A stretch of 34,149 nucleotides of DNA, from the NCBI GenBank assembly GCA_964569385.1, contig CAZMUM010000044.1:1-34149 (forward strand). The letters are read 5' to 3'. The notes under the pieces are model-generated. The model had not been told where the DNA came from and made no database searches. It saw nothing but the letters and a program-made list of their open reading frames with translations. Positions 1 to 7,046 of the stretch are shown here, piece by piece. Position 1 is the first letter of the stretch, and each line of letters begins with the position of its first letter. The translations under genes and the position numbers were made by a program. The DNA is from JAADHX01 sp964569385. Lineage in GTDB: Bacteria; Actinomycetota; Acidimicrobiia; Acidimicrobiales; Poriferisodalaceae.

Positions 1-148
1 GGTGGCGGTAGCAACTAACTGAGTTTGCGTTTCTGACTACTTGAGCCGGAGATTTCGACCCATGTGGGTCGGGGCTCCGGCTGTTGTAGTTCAAGCGCCA
101 GAAGTCGCAACCTAGGATGCTGGCGAGCCCGACGGTGATAGGAGACCG

Positions 149-1252
149 ATGTCAGACCCTCATGAACGTACTCCCGCCGGGCGTCTGCGCGCACGCGGGG
201 TCGGCATACCGTTTGCTGGTCGGCCTGGACCAGCAAATGCGATCACTGATGTGTCTGAGGTCGCCGTCGGGTACACAACCCTGATCGAGGGCGACGACAT
301 ACGCACGGGTGTGACGGCGATTCTTCCCCGACCTGTCGAGCAGATGGCGACGCCGGTGTATGCGGGCTATCACTCTTTGAACGGCAACGGTGAGCTCACC
401 GGAACGATCTGGATCGAGGAAGCCGGACGCTGCGATGGTCCGATCACGATCACGAACACCCACTCTTGCGGTACCGCGCGCGACGCGAGCATCAAATGGC
501 TTGCCAACAAGACGGGCGCTGTTGGTCAATGGGCACTGCCTGTAGCGGGTGAGACTTTCGATGGCCACCTGAACGACATCAACGGCTTTCACATCACCGA
601 CGATCACGTATTTGCTGCACTTAACGGAGCCCGAGGTGGACCCATCGAAGAAGGCAGTGTTGGCGGAGGAACCGGCATGATCTGCTACGGATACAAGGGA
701 GGTTCCGGGACCTCGTCGAGGCTTGTCGACTTTGGGGGCCAGACCTACACCATGGCGTGTTTCGTCCAGGCGAACTTCGGGCTACGCGAGCAGTTGCGGA
801 TTGCCGGCCTGCCGGTTGGTGAGCTTCTCGGCGACACTCCCAGTGATGGTGACGGTACAGGTGATGAGCGAGGCTCCGTCATTGCGATCGCCGCGACTGA
901 TGCTCCGTTTCTACCGCATCAGCTCAAACGTCTGGCCCGCCGTGTCGGACTTGGGCTGGCCCGCACCGGCGCAATGTCGGGACATGGATCCGGCGACATC
1001 TTTCTTGCTTTCTCGACCGCGAATGAAGCTGCCCATCACGACGATGACGCCTTAGCGGTTGCCGAACTCGTTCCGAACTCGCGCATCGACCCGTTCTTCC
1101 AAGCGCTGATCCAGGCCACCGAAGAGGCCGTGATGAACGCACTCTTCGCAAACGAGTCCATGCAGGGGTATCGGGGTAGCGTTGTTGAGGCCCTGCCTCA
1201 CGCCGCAGTGCGCGACATCCTGACCGAGCATCGCATCGCCTTGAGCATCTGA
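149..1252 (+). CDS. P1 family (DmpA/BapA-like, S58) aminopeptidase
   Basis: This 367-residue protein matches the P1/DmpA family of N-terminal nucleophile peptidases, which cleave themselves into alpha and beta chains and then act as aminopeptidases or beta-peptidases. The self-cleavage site is visible as Gly242-Ser243 in ERGSVIAIAATDAP, with Ser243 as the new nucleophile. The family motifs SGHGSGDIFLAFST (277-290) and the Gly-rich EEGSVGGGTGM segment (167-177) are present, and the length is normal for the family. The start is the ATG preceded by AGGAGA a few bases upstream. No signal peptide is seen, so the enzyme is probably cytoplasmic. It stands alone and converges with the oxidoreductase gene downstream. 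The natural substrate cannot be read from sequence. Confidence 0.9.
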   Translation: MSDPHERTPAGRLRARGVGIPFAGRPGPANAITDVSEVAVGYTTLIEGDDIRTGVTAILPRPVEQMATPVYAGYHSLNGNGELTGTIWIEEAGRCDGPITITNTHSCGTARDASIKWLANKTGAVGQWALPVAGETFDGHLNDINGFHITDDHVFAALNGARGGPIEEGSVGGGTGMICYGYKGGSGTSSRLVDFGGQTYTMACFVQANFGLREQLRIAGLPVGELLGDTPSDGDGTGDERGSVIAIAATDAPFLPHQLKRLARRVGLGLARTGAMSGHGSGDIFLAFSTANEAAHHDDDALAVAELVPNSRIDPFFQALIQATEEAVMNALFANESMQGYRGSVVEALPHAAVRDILTEHRIALSI

Positions 1253-1312
1253 CCCCTTGATAGGGCTGGCGATCGGCCCGAGCGTTTGTCGAGCCGTCTA
1301 GGTGGTGGCTGT

Positions 1313-2167
1313 TCAGCTGTGAGATGCAGCTACGGCGGCGAACTCGTCGAGGGCGGTCATGACCTCGTCGGCGGGGCCTTGGGGCAGACCGAACACGAGC
1401 CTGGTCACGCCCGCTTCTGCTAACGCCTCGATCTTCGCGGGGTCGGTTGGACCGTAGAACATGCCAATCTCGATCGAGTCTGGATCACGGCCAGCTTCGG
1501 TCGCCGTCTGGCGTAGACCGTCGATCGAGCCGACGAGATCGTGGCGGCCGCCGATGGGCATCCACCCATCGCAGAACTCGACGATGTCGGCCATCGTCTT
1601 GGGGCCGGCTGCTCCGCCCAGAATGATTGGGGGCCCACCGACTTGGGCAGGTTTTGGCCACGCCCACGAGGCTTCGAAGTCAACGTGTTCGCCGTGGTAT
1701 TCGGCCTCGTCGTTGCTCCAGAGCTCTTTCATGGCGAGGATTCGTTCTCGGAGAACGGCACGACGCTCGGTGTACTTCACGCCGTGGTGCGCAAGTTCTT
1801 CTTTGTTCCATCCGTAGCCCACTCCAAACAGCACTCTTCCCTCAGAGATGGCATCGAGGCTTGCGATTTCTTTGGCCAACCAGATTGGGTCGCGCTGGGC
1901 CACAAGGGTTATTCCGCTGGCGAGCTTCAGTTTGGTCGTGACCGCCGCGGCGGCGGCCAGAGCAATGAACTGATGATGACTCCGCCAATAGAACTCGGGA
2001 AGCGGGGGAGCACCTTGGCGGCCACCCCACGGCGTTACCCGGCTGACCGGGATGTGGCTGTGTTCGGGGAACCAGAGCGATTCGAAGCCTCGCTCTTCCA
2101 CAGCCTTGGCCAGCGGGACTGGCTGGATGGTCTGGTCCGTTGGGAAGATTGCGACGCCAAAGTGCAT
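1313..2167 (-). CDS. LLM class F420-dependent oxidoreductase (TIGR03619-like)
   Basis: This 284-residue protein belongs to the luciferase-like monooxygenase superfamily, in the actinobacterial subgroup that usually uses reduced F420. It begins MHFGVAIFPTD and contains FESLWFPEHSHIPVSR, the barrel segment LASGITLVAQRDP, the SLDAISEGRVLFGVGYGWNKEEL signature, and GGPPIILGGAAGPK. These together form a complete TIM barrel of normal length. The reading frame stays open upstream for another 52 codons, but that stretch runs into the proline tRNA on the other strand, so the ATG at 2167 is the sensible start. The substrate is unknown. F420 rather than FMN use is inferred from the subfamily and was not shown directly. 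Confidence 0.88.
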   Translation of the reverse strand: MHFGVAIFPTDQTIQPVPLAKAVEERGFESLWFPEHSHIPVSRVTPWGGRQGAPPLPEFYWRSHHQFIALAAAAAVTTKLKLASGITLVAQRDPIWLAKEIASLDAISEGRVLFGVGYGWNKEELAHHGVKYTERRAVLRERILAMKELWSNDEAEYHGEHVDFEASWAWPKPAQVGGPPIILGGAAGPKTMADIVEFCDGWMPIGGRHDLVGSIDGLRQTATEAGRDPDSIEIGMFYGPTDPAKIEALAEAGVTRLVFGLPQGPADEVMTALDEFAAVAASHS

Positions 2168-2264
2168 AACGACCCAACATAGCTTCGCGCCGACGTCGAC
2201 ACCCAAGTGAGATGTCGAATTGAGGCGACGAAGATCAGGCGAAGTCGCTAGCCTGACCGGTCGA

Positions 2265-2338
2265 CGGGATGTGGCGCAGCTTGGTAGCGCACCTGCTTTG
2301 GGAGCAGGGGGTCGGAGGTTCAAATCCTCTCATCCCGA
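2265..2338 (+). tRNA. tRNA-Pro (anticodon UGG)
   Basis: A full cloverleaf can be drawn. The acceptor stem CGGGATG pairs with CATCCCG. The D arm is GCGCAGCTTGGTAGCGC. The anticodon stem CCTGC/GCAGG encloses the loop TTTGGGA, giving anticodon TGG. The T arm is GGAGG-TTCAAAT-CCTCT. The discriminator base is A and CCA is not encoded; the next bases are CAA. This tRNA lies at the left edge of the accessory gene patch and could have served as an integration target. Confidence 0.96.
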
Positions 2339-2610
2339 CAAAGAAGCTCCTGGTCAGACGGCGCATTCGGTTGTCTTTGAGTCGAGGTGGTTTGGTGGTT
2401 TCGCGTGAAATGCGCGTGTAGCAGTGGACAACTGTGGTCTCGTTCGTTGGATGGCGGCGAGTGCTCGGGACGATTCGTAAGCTGTGATCGAGGCGTTGGT
2501 ACGCCATGTAGTGCCATCCAGCGACGGGCAGCGGATCGCCGGCGGATGCACGTTTCTGGCTAAGGCCGAGGCAACGCATTGGCTCGCACCAGCCCAGCTA
2601 TTGTGGGGGC

Positions 2611-2901
2611 ATGAGTGACCGAGCTGAGATCCTCGAGCTGCATCGGGTTGCGATCATGAAGATCGCTGGTGACCACAAAGCTAGGTCCGTTGCTGTGTTT
2701 GGTTCAGTCGCTCGCGGCGATGACACAGATACCAGCGACATCGACTTCCTCGTCGAGTTCGACTCAGACAGCTCACTGTTCGACCTTATGCATCTACAGG
2801 ACGCGCTTCAAGAACTGCTCAGCTGTGACGTCGACGTGGTCTCGGTCGGAGCCTTGACCGAGCGTGACGATCACATTCGCGGCGAAGCTATCCCACTATG
2901 A
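2611..2901 (+). CDS. mntA: MntA-like nucleotidyltransferase antitoxin
   Basis: This 96-residue protein has the minimal nucleotidyltransferase fold of MntA antitoxins, which neutralise HepT by adding AMP to a tyrosine. The GSVARG motif is at 31-36. The two metal-binding aspartates D43 and D45 lie in TSDIDFLVEF, and a third acidic residue, D75, lies in CDVDVVSVG, so the catalytic set looks complete. The start ATG follows a G-rich stretch (GTGGGGGC). The stop overlaps the HepT start as ATGA, the usual translational coupling of this pair. The pair sits a few hundred bases downstream of tRNA-Pro. Confidence 0.88.
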   Translation: MSDRAEILELHRVAIMKIAGDHKARSVAVFGSVARGDDTDTSDIDFLVEFDSDSSLFDLMHLQDALQELLSCDVDVVSVGALTERDDHIRGEAIPL

Positions 2902-3197
2902 CGCGATCCGATGAGCATCGAATCGGCGACATCGTCAATGCAGCCGCCGAGCTTGCCGACATCGTCGAACGCGGCCGGAACGAGTTCGACGCCGACCCTG
3001 TTCTACGCCGAGCGTCCGAACGATTGCTGGAGATCATCGGCGAAGCCTCCAACCTCTTGTCCAACGAAACTACAGACCGCCACCCGGAAGTTCCCTGGCG
3101 AGATATAACAAGGCTTCGGATCGTGCTAGCTCACCACTACATCGCGTTGACCCCGACCAGGTGTGGACTCTCGCCACAACTCACGTCCCGGACCTAG
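2898..3197 (+). CDS. hepT: HepT-like ribonuclease toxin, C-terminus frameshifted
   Basis: This is a HEPN-family toxin, normally an RNase inactivated when MntA AMPylates the tyrosine of its RX4HXY motif. That motif is intact as R74-IVLA-H79-H-Y81, preceded by helices typical of HepT (RRASERLLEIIGEASNLLS). One codon after the tyrosine the frame departs from the family. Inserting one base between 3142 and 3146 would continue as RVDPDQVWTLATTHVPDL and end at the TGA at 3224-3226, giving 109 residues, the usual family length. As read, the protein is 99 residues with an unrelated tail. It may be an inactivated toxin, a truncated but active one, or a sequencing error. Confidence 0.82.
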   Translation: MTRSDEHRIGDIVNAAAELADIVERGRNEFDADPVLRRASERLLEIIGEASNLLSNETTDRHPEVPWRDITRLRIVLAHHYIALTPTRCGLSPQLTSRT

Positions 3198-3226
3198 CAA
3201 GTGTGCTTTCAAGATGTGATCTCTGA

Positions 3227-3485
3227 TGGTGCGGAAAGCAGGTGAGGCTATGGCATGCGCGTTTTGTGATCGCATCGATAGCGGAGGGATCTATCTATGA
3301 GGTGGAGCTAACGCACCCAGATTCGTTCGGGTTGGCTCGCTGCGATTGAGTTTGACCCGCCACATTCGGGTCTCGCCTCGCCTATCAACCGGTCGAATCC
3401 TGGATTCGTTGGCTTCGGACGTACCGCTGGCGGCGCAAGCGAGTTTGTCTTGTCGAACCTGGCGGTTACGTCACTGAACAACGTA
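3227..3485 (+). other. Intergenic stretch, possible decayed small Cys-containing ORF
   Basis: No intact gene is seen here. A 16-codon ORF (3250-3300) starts MACAFCDRIDSGGIYL after AGGTGAGG and carries a CxxC pair. At its end the bases CTATCTAT form a tandem 4-base duplication. Removing one copy would extend the frame as GIYEVELTHPDSFGLARCD before another stop. This looks like the remains of a small gene, but it is too short to assign to a family. Confidence 0.22.
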
Positions 3486-3502
3486 GTAAGGAGGTTGGTC
3501 AG

Positions 3503-3979
3503 ATGAGGTGTGCGTGTGCGAATCTGAAGCGACTCGATGGTTTCCAAGCTGACGAGTACGCTCGGGATCACCTCCTAAAGGTGGCGGTTCACTCCGTTAA
3601 CTGGACAAAGACGCGGCGTTGCGAAGAGACCGGGACGACATGGCTCATGGATTACCCGTCGGGTGGTGAGCATGGTGGCGGCTTGTCTCGTTTGCGACAG
3701 TTTGACGAGGATGGGGCGTTGACTGAACACGAGGCTTCGATCCATTTCGGTAACGGCACCTGCGGTCCAGACCTTGGACTAATTGGAATCCGAACAGCGC
3801 TGCATCGCTCAAACGACGTCGGGATCGGGGAACTGACTTCTGAGCCCGACTGGGCAGACTCCGTTAGGCGCCGGACCCGGAGCATGATTCCGGTGCGTGG
3901 TCCAGGGGACTACCTTTCTTGCAAACCGAGTAACAGTCGTCACTTGGGTCTGCAAGTAGCGGATTGGTCGATGTATTGA
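3503..3979 (+). CDS. Imm27-like immunity-family protein (putative)
   Basis: This 158-residue protein is preceded by a strong ribosome binding site (AAGGAGG at 3486-3494), which fixes the ATG at 3503. Residues 1-66 resemble the Imm27 immunity family: a Cys-rich start (MRCACANLKRLDGF), a central helix, then CEETGTTWLMDYP and a EHGGGLSRLR motif (56-65), corresponding to the family's YP-x-HGGG-P-x-L pattern. Residues 67-158 are unrecognised and lack strong pattern, so the tail may be diverged or shifted in frame. Immunity proteins normally protect against a contact-dependent or polymorphic toxin, but no toxin gene is adjacent. The assignment rests on motif memory, not on a search. Confidence 0.6.
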   Translation: MRCACANLKRLDGFQADEYARDHLLKVAVHSVNWTKTRRCEETGTTWLMDYPSGGEHGGGLSRLRQFDEDGALTEHEASIHFGNGTCGPDLGLIGIRTALHRSNDVGIGELTSEPDWADSVRRRTRSMIPVRGPGDYLSCKPSNSRHLGLQVADWSMY

Positions 3980-4007
3980 TCCGAATTACGGAAAGCGGGT
4001 CCCCTGC

Positions 4008-4568
4008 ATGTCCTCAGGCAGACGGCATTGTTGCATCCAACGCTCTCTAGCGATAGCGGTGTGTCTATTCGTCCTGACCGCGTCGTGCGGCGTCTTTGAT
4101 GAGGAGAACTTCGAGAGCGCGAGCTTGACACCAATCGAGCGCGCTGGTGAAGCATGCGACAGCCAAGCATTCAGCACACTTAGAGAAGCGGGCGAGGTGG
4201 AGCGTGTTGGTGCCGATGCAGTCTGGCAGTCCGTCGCGGTTGGTCTTTCCGCTAGTCGCGCCGCTGGCAGCGCCTCGTGTATCGAGATCTTGAATACGAT
4301 GTGGGATAGCGGCCTGCGATTTGACGTTGATGAGAAGCCAGATGGCACGACACTTCTGGAGAATGTTGTTGAGCACAACTGGTTCGGTGATGTTTTCGTC
4401 TGGTTTGTTGATCATGGGTCTGATCCCTGCGCGGAGCTGACCCAGAGCTTGAAGGACCTACGCGATGTTTCGTCACTGGCTGCGCTTGGCGAGTTGAGCC
4501 AGTCCCCTCCGATGCGATCGGTGGTTCGTGATGAGATTGCCGACCGATGCGACGTTGAGACCGAGTAG
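4008..4568 (+). CDS. Putative lipoprotein with weak ankyrin-like segment
   Basis: This 186-residue protein opens with a basic stretch and a hydrophobic core (SLAIAVCLFVLTASCG), followed by Cys27 in a permissive lipobox (T-A-S-C). It is therefore likely to be exported and lipid-anchored. The mature part is acidic. Residues 107-140 (PDGTTLLENVVEHN ... WFVDHGSDPC) resemble an ankyrin repeat (G-TxL-hxAv ... LlxxGAdp), but only one such unit is convincing. No catalytic motif is seen. The start has only a poor upstream purine stretch, so it could lie a little downstream. The function is unknown. Confidence 0.6.
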   Translation: MSSGRRHCCIQRSLAIAVCLFVLTASCGVFDEENFESASLTPIERAGEACDSQAFSTLREAGEVERVGADAVWQSVAVGLSASRAAGSASCIEILNTMWDSGLRFDVDEKPDGTTLLENVVEHNWFGDVFVWFVDHGSDPCAELTQSLKDLRDVSSLAALGELSQSPPMRSVVRDEIADRCDVETE

Positions 4569-4633
4569 CTCGATGAGATTGGGTAGCAACTCCCATGCAT
4601 CAGTGAGCCGGTCACGATCGTGGGGCTGATTGG

Positions 4634-5033
4634 TTATTGGGTTCTTGTTCTGGCTCTTGCGAGTGTGGATCTTGCTACGCCTAGAGTTTGGGCGACGTGT
4701 TCCCAGGAATGAACGGCGTCATGGAGTTGCTTGGCTTTGCCCAAGTCGACCAGTTTTGGCGGCTATCTCTCTGATGGTGACCCCAGATTGGTAGTCAAAG
4801 GCGATCCGGATTCTTTCTGTTGTCGTTGGTTGTCTTAGAGGTTTGGTCAGTTTGGGTCCTTGTCTACTGGGTTTGCGTACAGGTAGATCTGTTAAGCCAC
4901 GCAGGGTCTCTACCAGTTGTTGATGGTTTGAATACCGCACTAGGACCCCGACAGAAAAATGCCTGGTCAACGCATGTTTTCTCCGGCGGCCGCGGCGCCC
5001 AGATAACGGCGGCGTGTAAGTAGCAGTGCACAA
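4634..5033 (-). pseudogene. Decayed recombinase-associated HTH protein / serine recombinase C-terminus
   Basis: Two reading frames on the minus strand each carry part of a DNA-binding protein. The upstream frame contains QLVETLRGLTDLPVRKP and IRIAFDYQSGVTIREIAAKTG, the pattern of small helix-turn-helix proteins that travel with actinobacterial recombinases. It stops at 4719 without the expected second recognition helix. In another frame, reading continues as DLGKAKQLHDAVHSWEHVA then QTLGVARSTLARARTRTQ and a stop at 4634-4636, which resembles the C-terminal helix-turn-helix of a serine recombinase. The two parts look fused by deletion or frameshift. The first roughly 30 codons of the upstream frame look non-coding. 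Apart from this remnant I see nothing in 4569-5223. Confidence 0.5.
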
Positions 5034-5223
5034 CAGCGAGCAACAGCGGGTAGTGCCGGCGAATCGATGCCGACTCGTGTCTTCTCCCGCCAGCCAAGTC
5101 TGATGTCACTCAATCGTGCACCAGACCCCTTTCAGCGAAGGGTGGTAGCTCAGGACGTCTGGTAGCGTTCGCACGGTCGCGACCGGGACAGGAACGGAAC
5201 CAGATCGACCCTGCCAAACCAGG

Positions 5224-6240
5224 ATGAAGACGATCAAGTACCTACAGAGTGTCGCTGAACTGGAATCCGCCGTTGGCACCCGAATGCTGGCGACATCGAT
5301 GAAGTCGGTCAAGCACATCGATCATCACTGCTCGGCCATTCTCGAGCTGTCCTCACTGGCTGTTGTCGGCTACACCGATGTTGCTGGTCACCCCCGTGCG
5401 CAACTCGTCGCTCTACCACCTGAGTTCGGCGCACCCGGGGCGCCATCGGACCGGGTGACGGTTCCGGCCCTCGAAGACCCTGCGCCATCGACTTCGATCT
5501 CGACTCTCTTCTTTGTCCCTGGATGGCGCGAAACACTTCGGGTTAACGGCCGACTCGATCACGGCACGGGCACCAGTATCATCGTGGAGGAAGCGTTCGT
5601 TCACTGCGCCAAGGCGATCATTCGATCAAAACTCTGGGATTCGCCGGGAGAGGACCGGGATTCCGTTTCGTCACCAGACACCGTAGAGGCCTTTCTCGCA
5701 CGCTCACCGTTTGTGGTGATCTCGTCCCAGGACGCAGCGAACGCTGCAGATGCCAGTCCCAAGGGAGACCCTGCCGGGTTCATCAAGCAACTCGACGAGA
5801 CCACCATCGCCATACCCGACCGGCCCGGGAACCGACGTACCGACACGTTCCACAACCTGATCGAACATGACGAACTGGCTCTCATTGCATTGATCCCAGG
5901 GGACGACCGTTTTGTGGAGATCAGCGGCCGTGGCCAAGTCACCACGGACGCAAACCTCCTTGAAACCATGACTCACCGCAACAAGACCCCTAAGTCGGCT
6001 CTCGTAATCTCGATCGCCGAAGCGACGCTCGCCACGAGCCGCGCTCTTGTCGCTTCCGGGATCTGGGACACGGCGCGCCACCCGGAGTCAAGTCATCTTC
6101 CGTCAGCTGCGCGGGTCTGGTCCGATCACGTCCGAGCCAACGAGACCACCGGGATTAAGGCAGCTGCCATAAGGGCTGGAGCGAGCGAGCGCCTCGTAAA
6201 TGCCGGGACCGAACGCGACTACAAACGCAGTCTCTATTAA
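5224..6240 (+). CDS. Tandem PPOX-type flavoprotein (MSMEG_1061-like, split-barrel duplication)
   Basis: This 338-residue protein has two pyridoxamine-5'-phosphate-oxidase-like split barrels in tandem. The C-terminal copy carries the signature of the MSMEG_1061-like FMN-dependent subgroup: FVVISSQDAANAADASPKGD followed by IPDRPGNRRTDTF and a LIPGDDRFVEISGRG strand. The N-terminal copy has the matching elements SLAVVGYTDVAGHPRAQLV and LFFVPGWRETLRVNGRL. Both halves keep the RVNGR/ISGRG-type strand. It probably binds FMN and reduces small molecules, but the substrate is unknown. The ATG at 5224 has only a short AGG directly upstream. It is a single gene inside the accessory patch. Confidence 0.82.
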   Translation: MKTIKYLQSVAELESAVGTRMLATSMKSVKHIDHHCSAILELSSLAVVGYTDVAGHPRAQLVALPPEFGAPGAPSDRVTVPALEDPAPSTSISTLFFVPGWRETLRVNGRLDHGTGTSIIVEEAFVHCAKAIIRSKLWDSPGEDRDSVSSPDTVEAFLARSPFVVISSQDAANAADASPKGDPAGFIKQLDETTIAIPDRPGNRRTDTFHNLIEHDELALIALIPGDDRFVEISGRGQVTTDANLLETMTHRNKTPKSALVISIAEATLATSRALVASGIWDTARHPESSHLPSAARVWSDHVRANETTGIKAAAIRAGASERLVNAGTERDYKRSLY

Positions 6241-6339
6241 GCGTTTGCCAACCAGGCGCTGAGGACCTCGTGGTGTTGTGGTCGGGCTGATTTTGTGTCG
6301 TTGATCCGGGGTTGTTTCAGCTCGCACCGTGCGAAGCGC

Positions 6340-6480
6340 TCAGGCGGTTTCGGTTTCCAGCTCGTGCTCGACCGCGCGTCGTATCCACGAAGAAACCGAT
6401 CGGTCATCGGCGTCAGCCGCGGTTTTAACCCTCTTTAGAGTGTCGGGCGGGAACCGCACCGGAACCGGTACCGACGCCAC
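6340..6480 (-). CDS. Small ribbon-helix-helix (CopG-like) DNA-binding protein
   Basis: A 46-residue gene begins with GTG immediately after an in-frame TAG. It reads MASVPVPVRFPPDTLKRV, then KTAADADDRSVSSWIRRAVE and ends HELETETA. This is the full ribbon-helix-helix pattern: a short N-terminal beta strand (VPVPVRFP), helix A (PDTLKRVKTAADA), the DRSVSSWIRRAV turn and helix B. Such proteins are usually antitoxins or autoregulators. No toxin is recognisable next to it on either side, so it may be an orphan antitoxin. No clear ribosome binding site precedes the GTG. Confidence 0.62.
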   Translation of the reverse strand: MASVPVPVRFPPDTLKRVKTAADADDRSVSSWIRRAVEHELETETA

Positions 6481-6852
6481 CTATTTCTACGACGTCGACG
6501 GTGCGCGTGTATGTCGGGTAGTAGGAGACGCCGCCACAACATCAACGTCGACGATGGCCCCGCCACCGACCACAGATCTGAAGGTGAACTTTGGTTTGTC
6601 GGTGTCACCGAGGGATCGACCACGCTCGAAAGGTGACGTCGCGTCGTGTTGTTCGGGTGGACAGGCGTTCTTCGATGAACTCAACGCCCAGCTCGGGTCG
6701 ACCAGAAGACCGAACGGCGAGCCCTCCGGCACGGACTTTCCTCACGTTCGACCTTCCGACGATCGTCGATGAGTTCGTCGACGACGGCAGCGATGTCGTC
6801 AGGGGCTCCTTCGCGAAGAGCGATCTCATAGGTGCGTAACCCTTCGACCCTT
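6481..6852. other. Stretch without a recognisable gene
   Basis: Between the ribbon-helix-helix gene and the tRNA-like fragment, several frames stay open on both strands but none shows a family pattern. On the minus strand a short stretch reads TYEIALREGAPDDIAAVVDE, which could be a leftover of a small acidic protein. It is not anchored by a start or ribosome binding site. It is most likely decayed accessory DNA. Confidence 0.3.
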
Positions 6853-6889
6853 GCAGGACTCAGAGGTTCAAACCCTCTCACCCCGACCA
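6853..6889 (+). other. 3' fragment of a tRNA (proline-like), candidate attachment-site scar
   Basis: This is a T arm (AGAGG-TTCAAAC-CCTCT, 6862-6878) followed by CACCCCG, discriminator A and an encoded CCA (6887-6889). No D arm, no 5' acceptor strand and no usable anticodon loop lie upstream, so only the 3' third of a tRNA is present. It resembles the 3' end of proline tRNAs. It matches the window's tRNA-Pro over this segment with a few transitions, rather than exactly. Such 3' tRNA fragments are commonly left by elements that integrate at tRNA genes. Confidence 0.55.
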
Positions 6890-7046
6890 GCAAAAGCCCT
6901 GGCAGAGGAGTTTTCGGGCGTGTCCGGTCCGACGGCGGTGAGCTTCTCGAGTCGTTGACGGTGACTCGGCCTAGGGGCGATCAGGGTCCGTACGAGGGCG
7001 GCCTGGAAACCCATTCGCACTTGCTGGCCGCCAACGAGGACTGTTC

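Noticed and set aside
1541..2182. Long plus-strand ORF opposite the F420-type oxidoreductase
   Set aside because: It is antisense to a clear luciferase-like monooxygenase and has no domain pattern.
2235..2579. Minus-strand ORF reading MRGFEPPTPCSQSRCATKL
   Set aside because: This is the well-known antisense translation of a proline tRNA (2265-2338), not a protein.
3308..3571. Minus-strand ORF ending in ARFDKTNSLAPPAV and similar text
   Set aside because: It overlaps the strong ribosome binding site and start of the Imm27-like gene on the plus strand and shows no family pattern.
6329..6772. Plus-strand 147-codon ORF
   Set aside because: It is opposite the ribbon-helix-helix gene and its composition is Ser/Thr/Arg-rich shadow sequence with no motif.
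6681..6893. Minus-strand ORF starting MLVGVRGFEPLSPARVEG
   Set aside because: Its start is the antisense reading of the tRNA 3' fragment. The rest lacks a ribosome binding site or family match; it was useful only as a pointer to the tRNA remnant.
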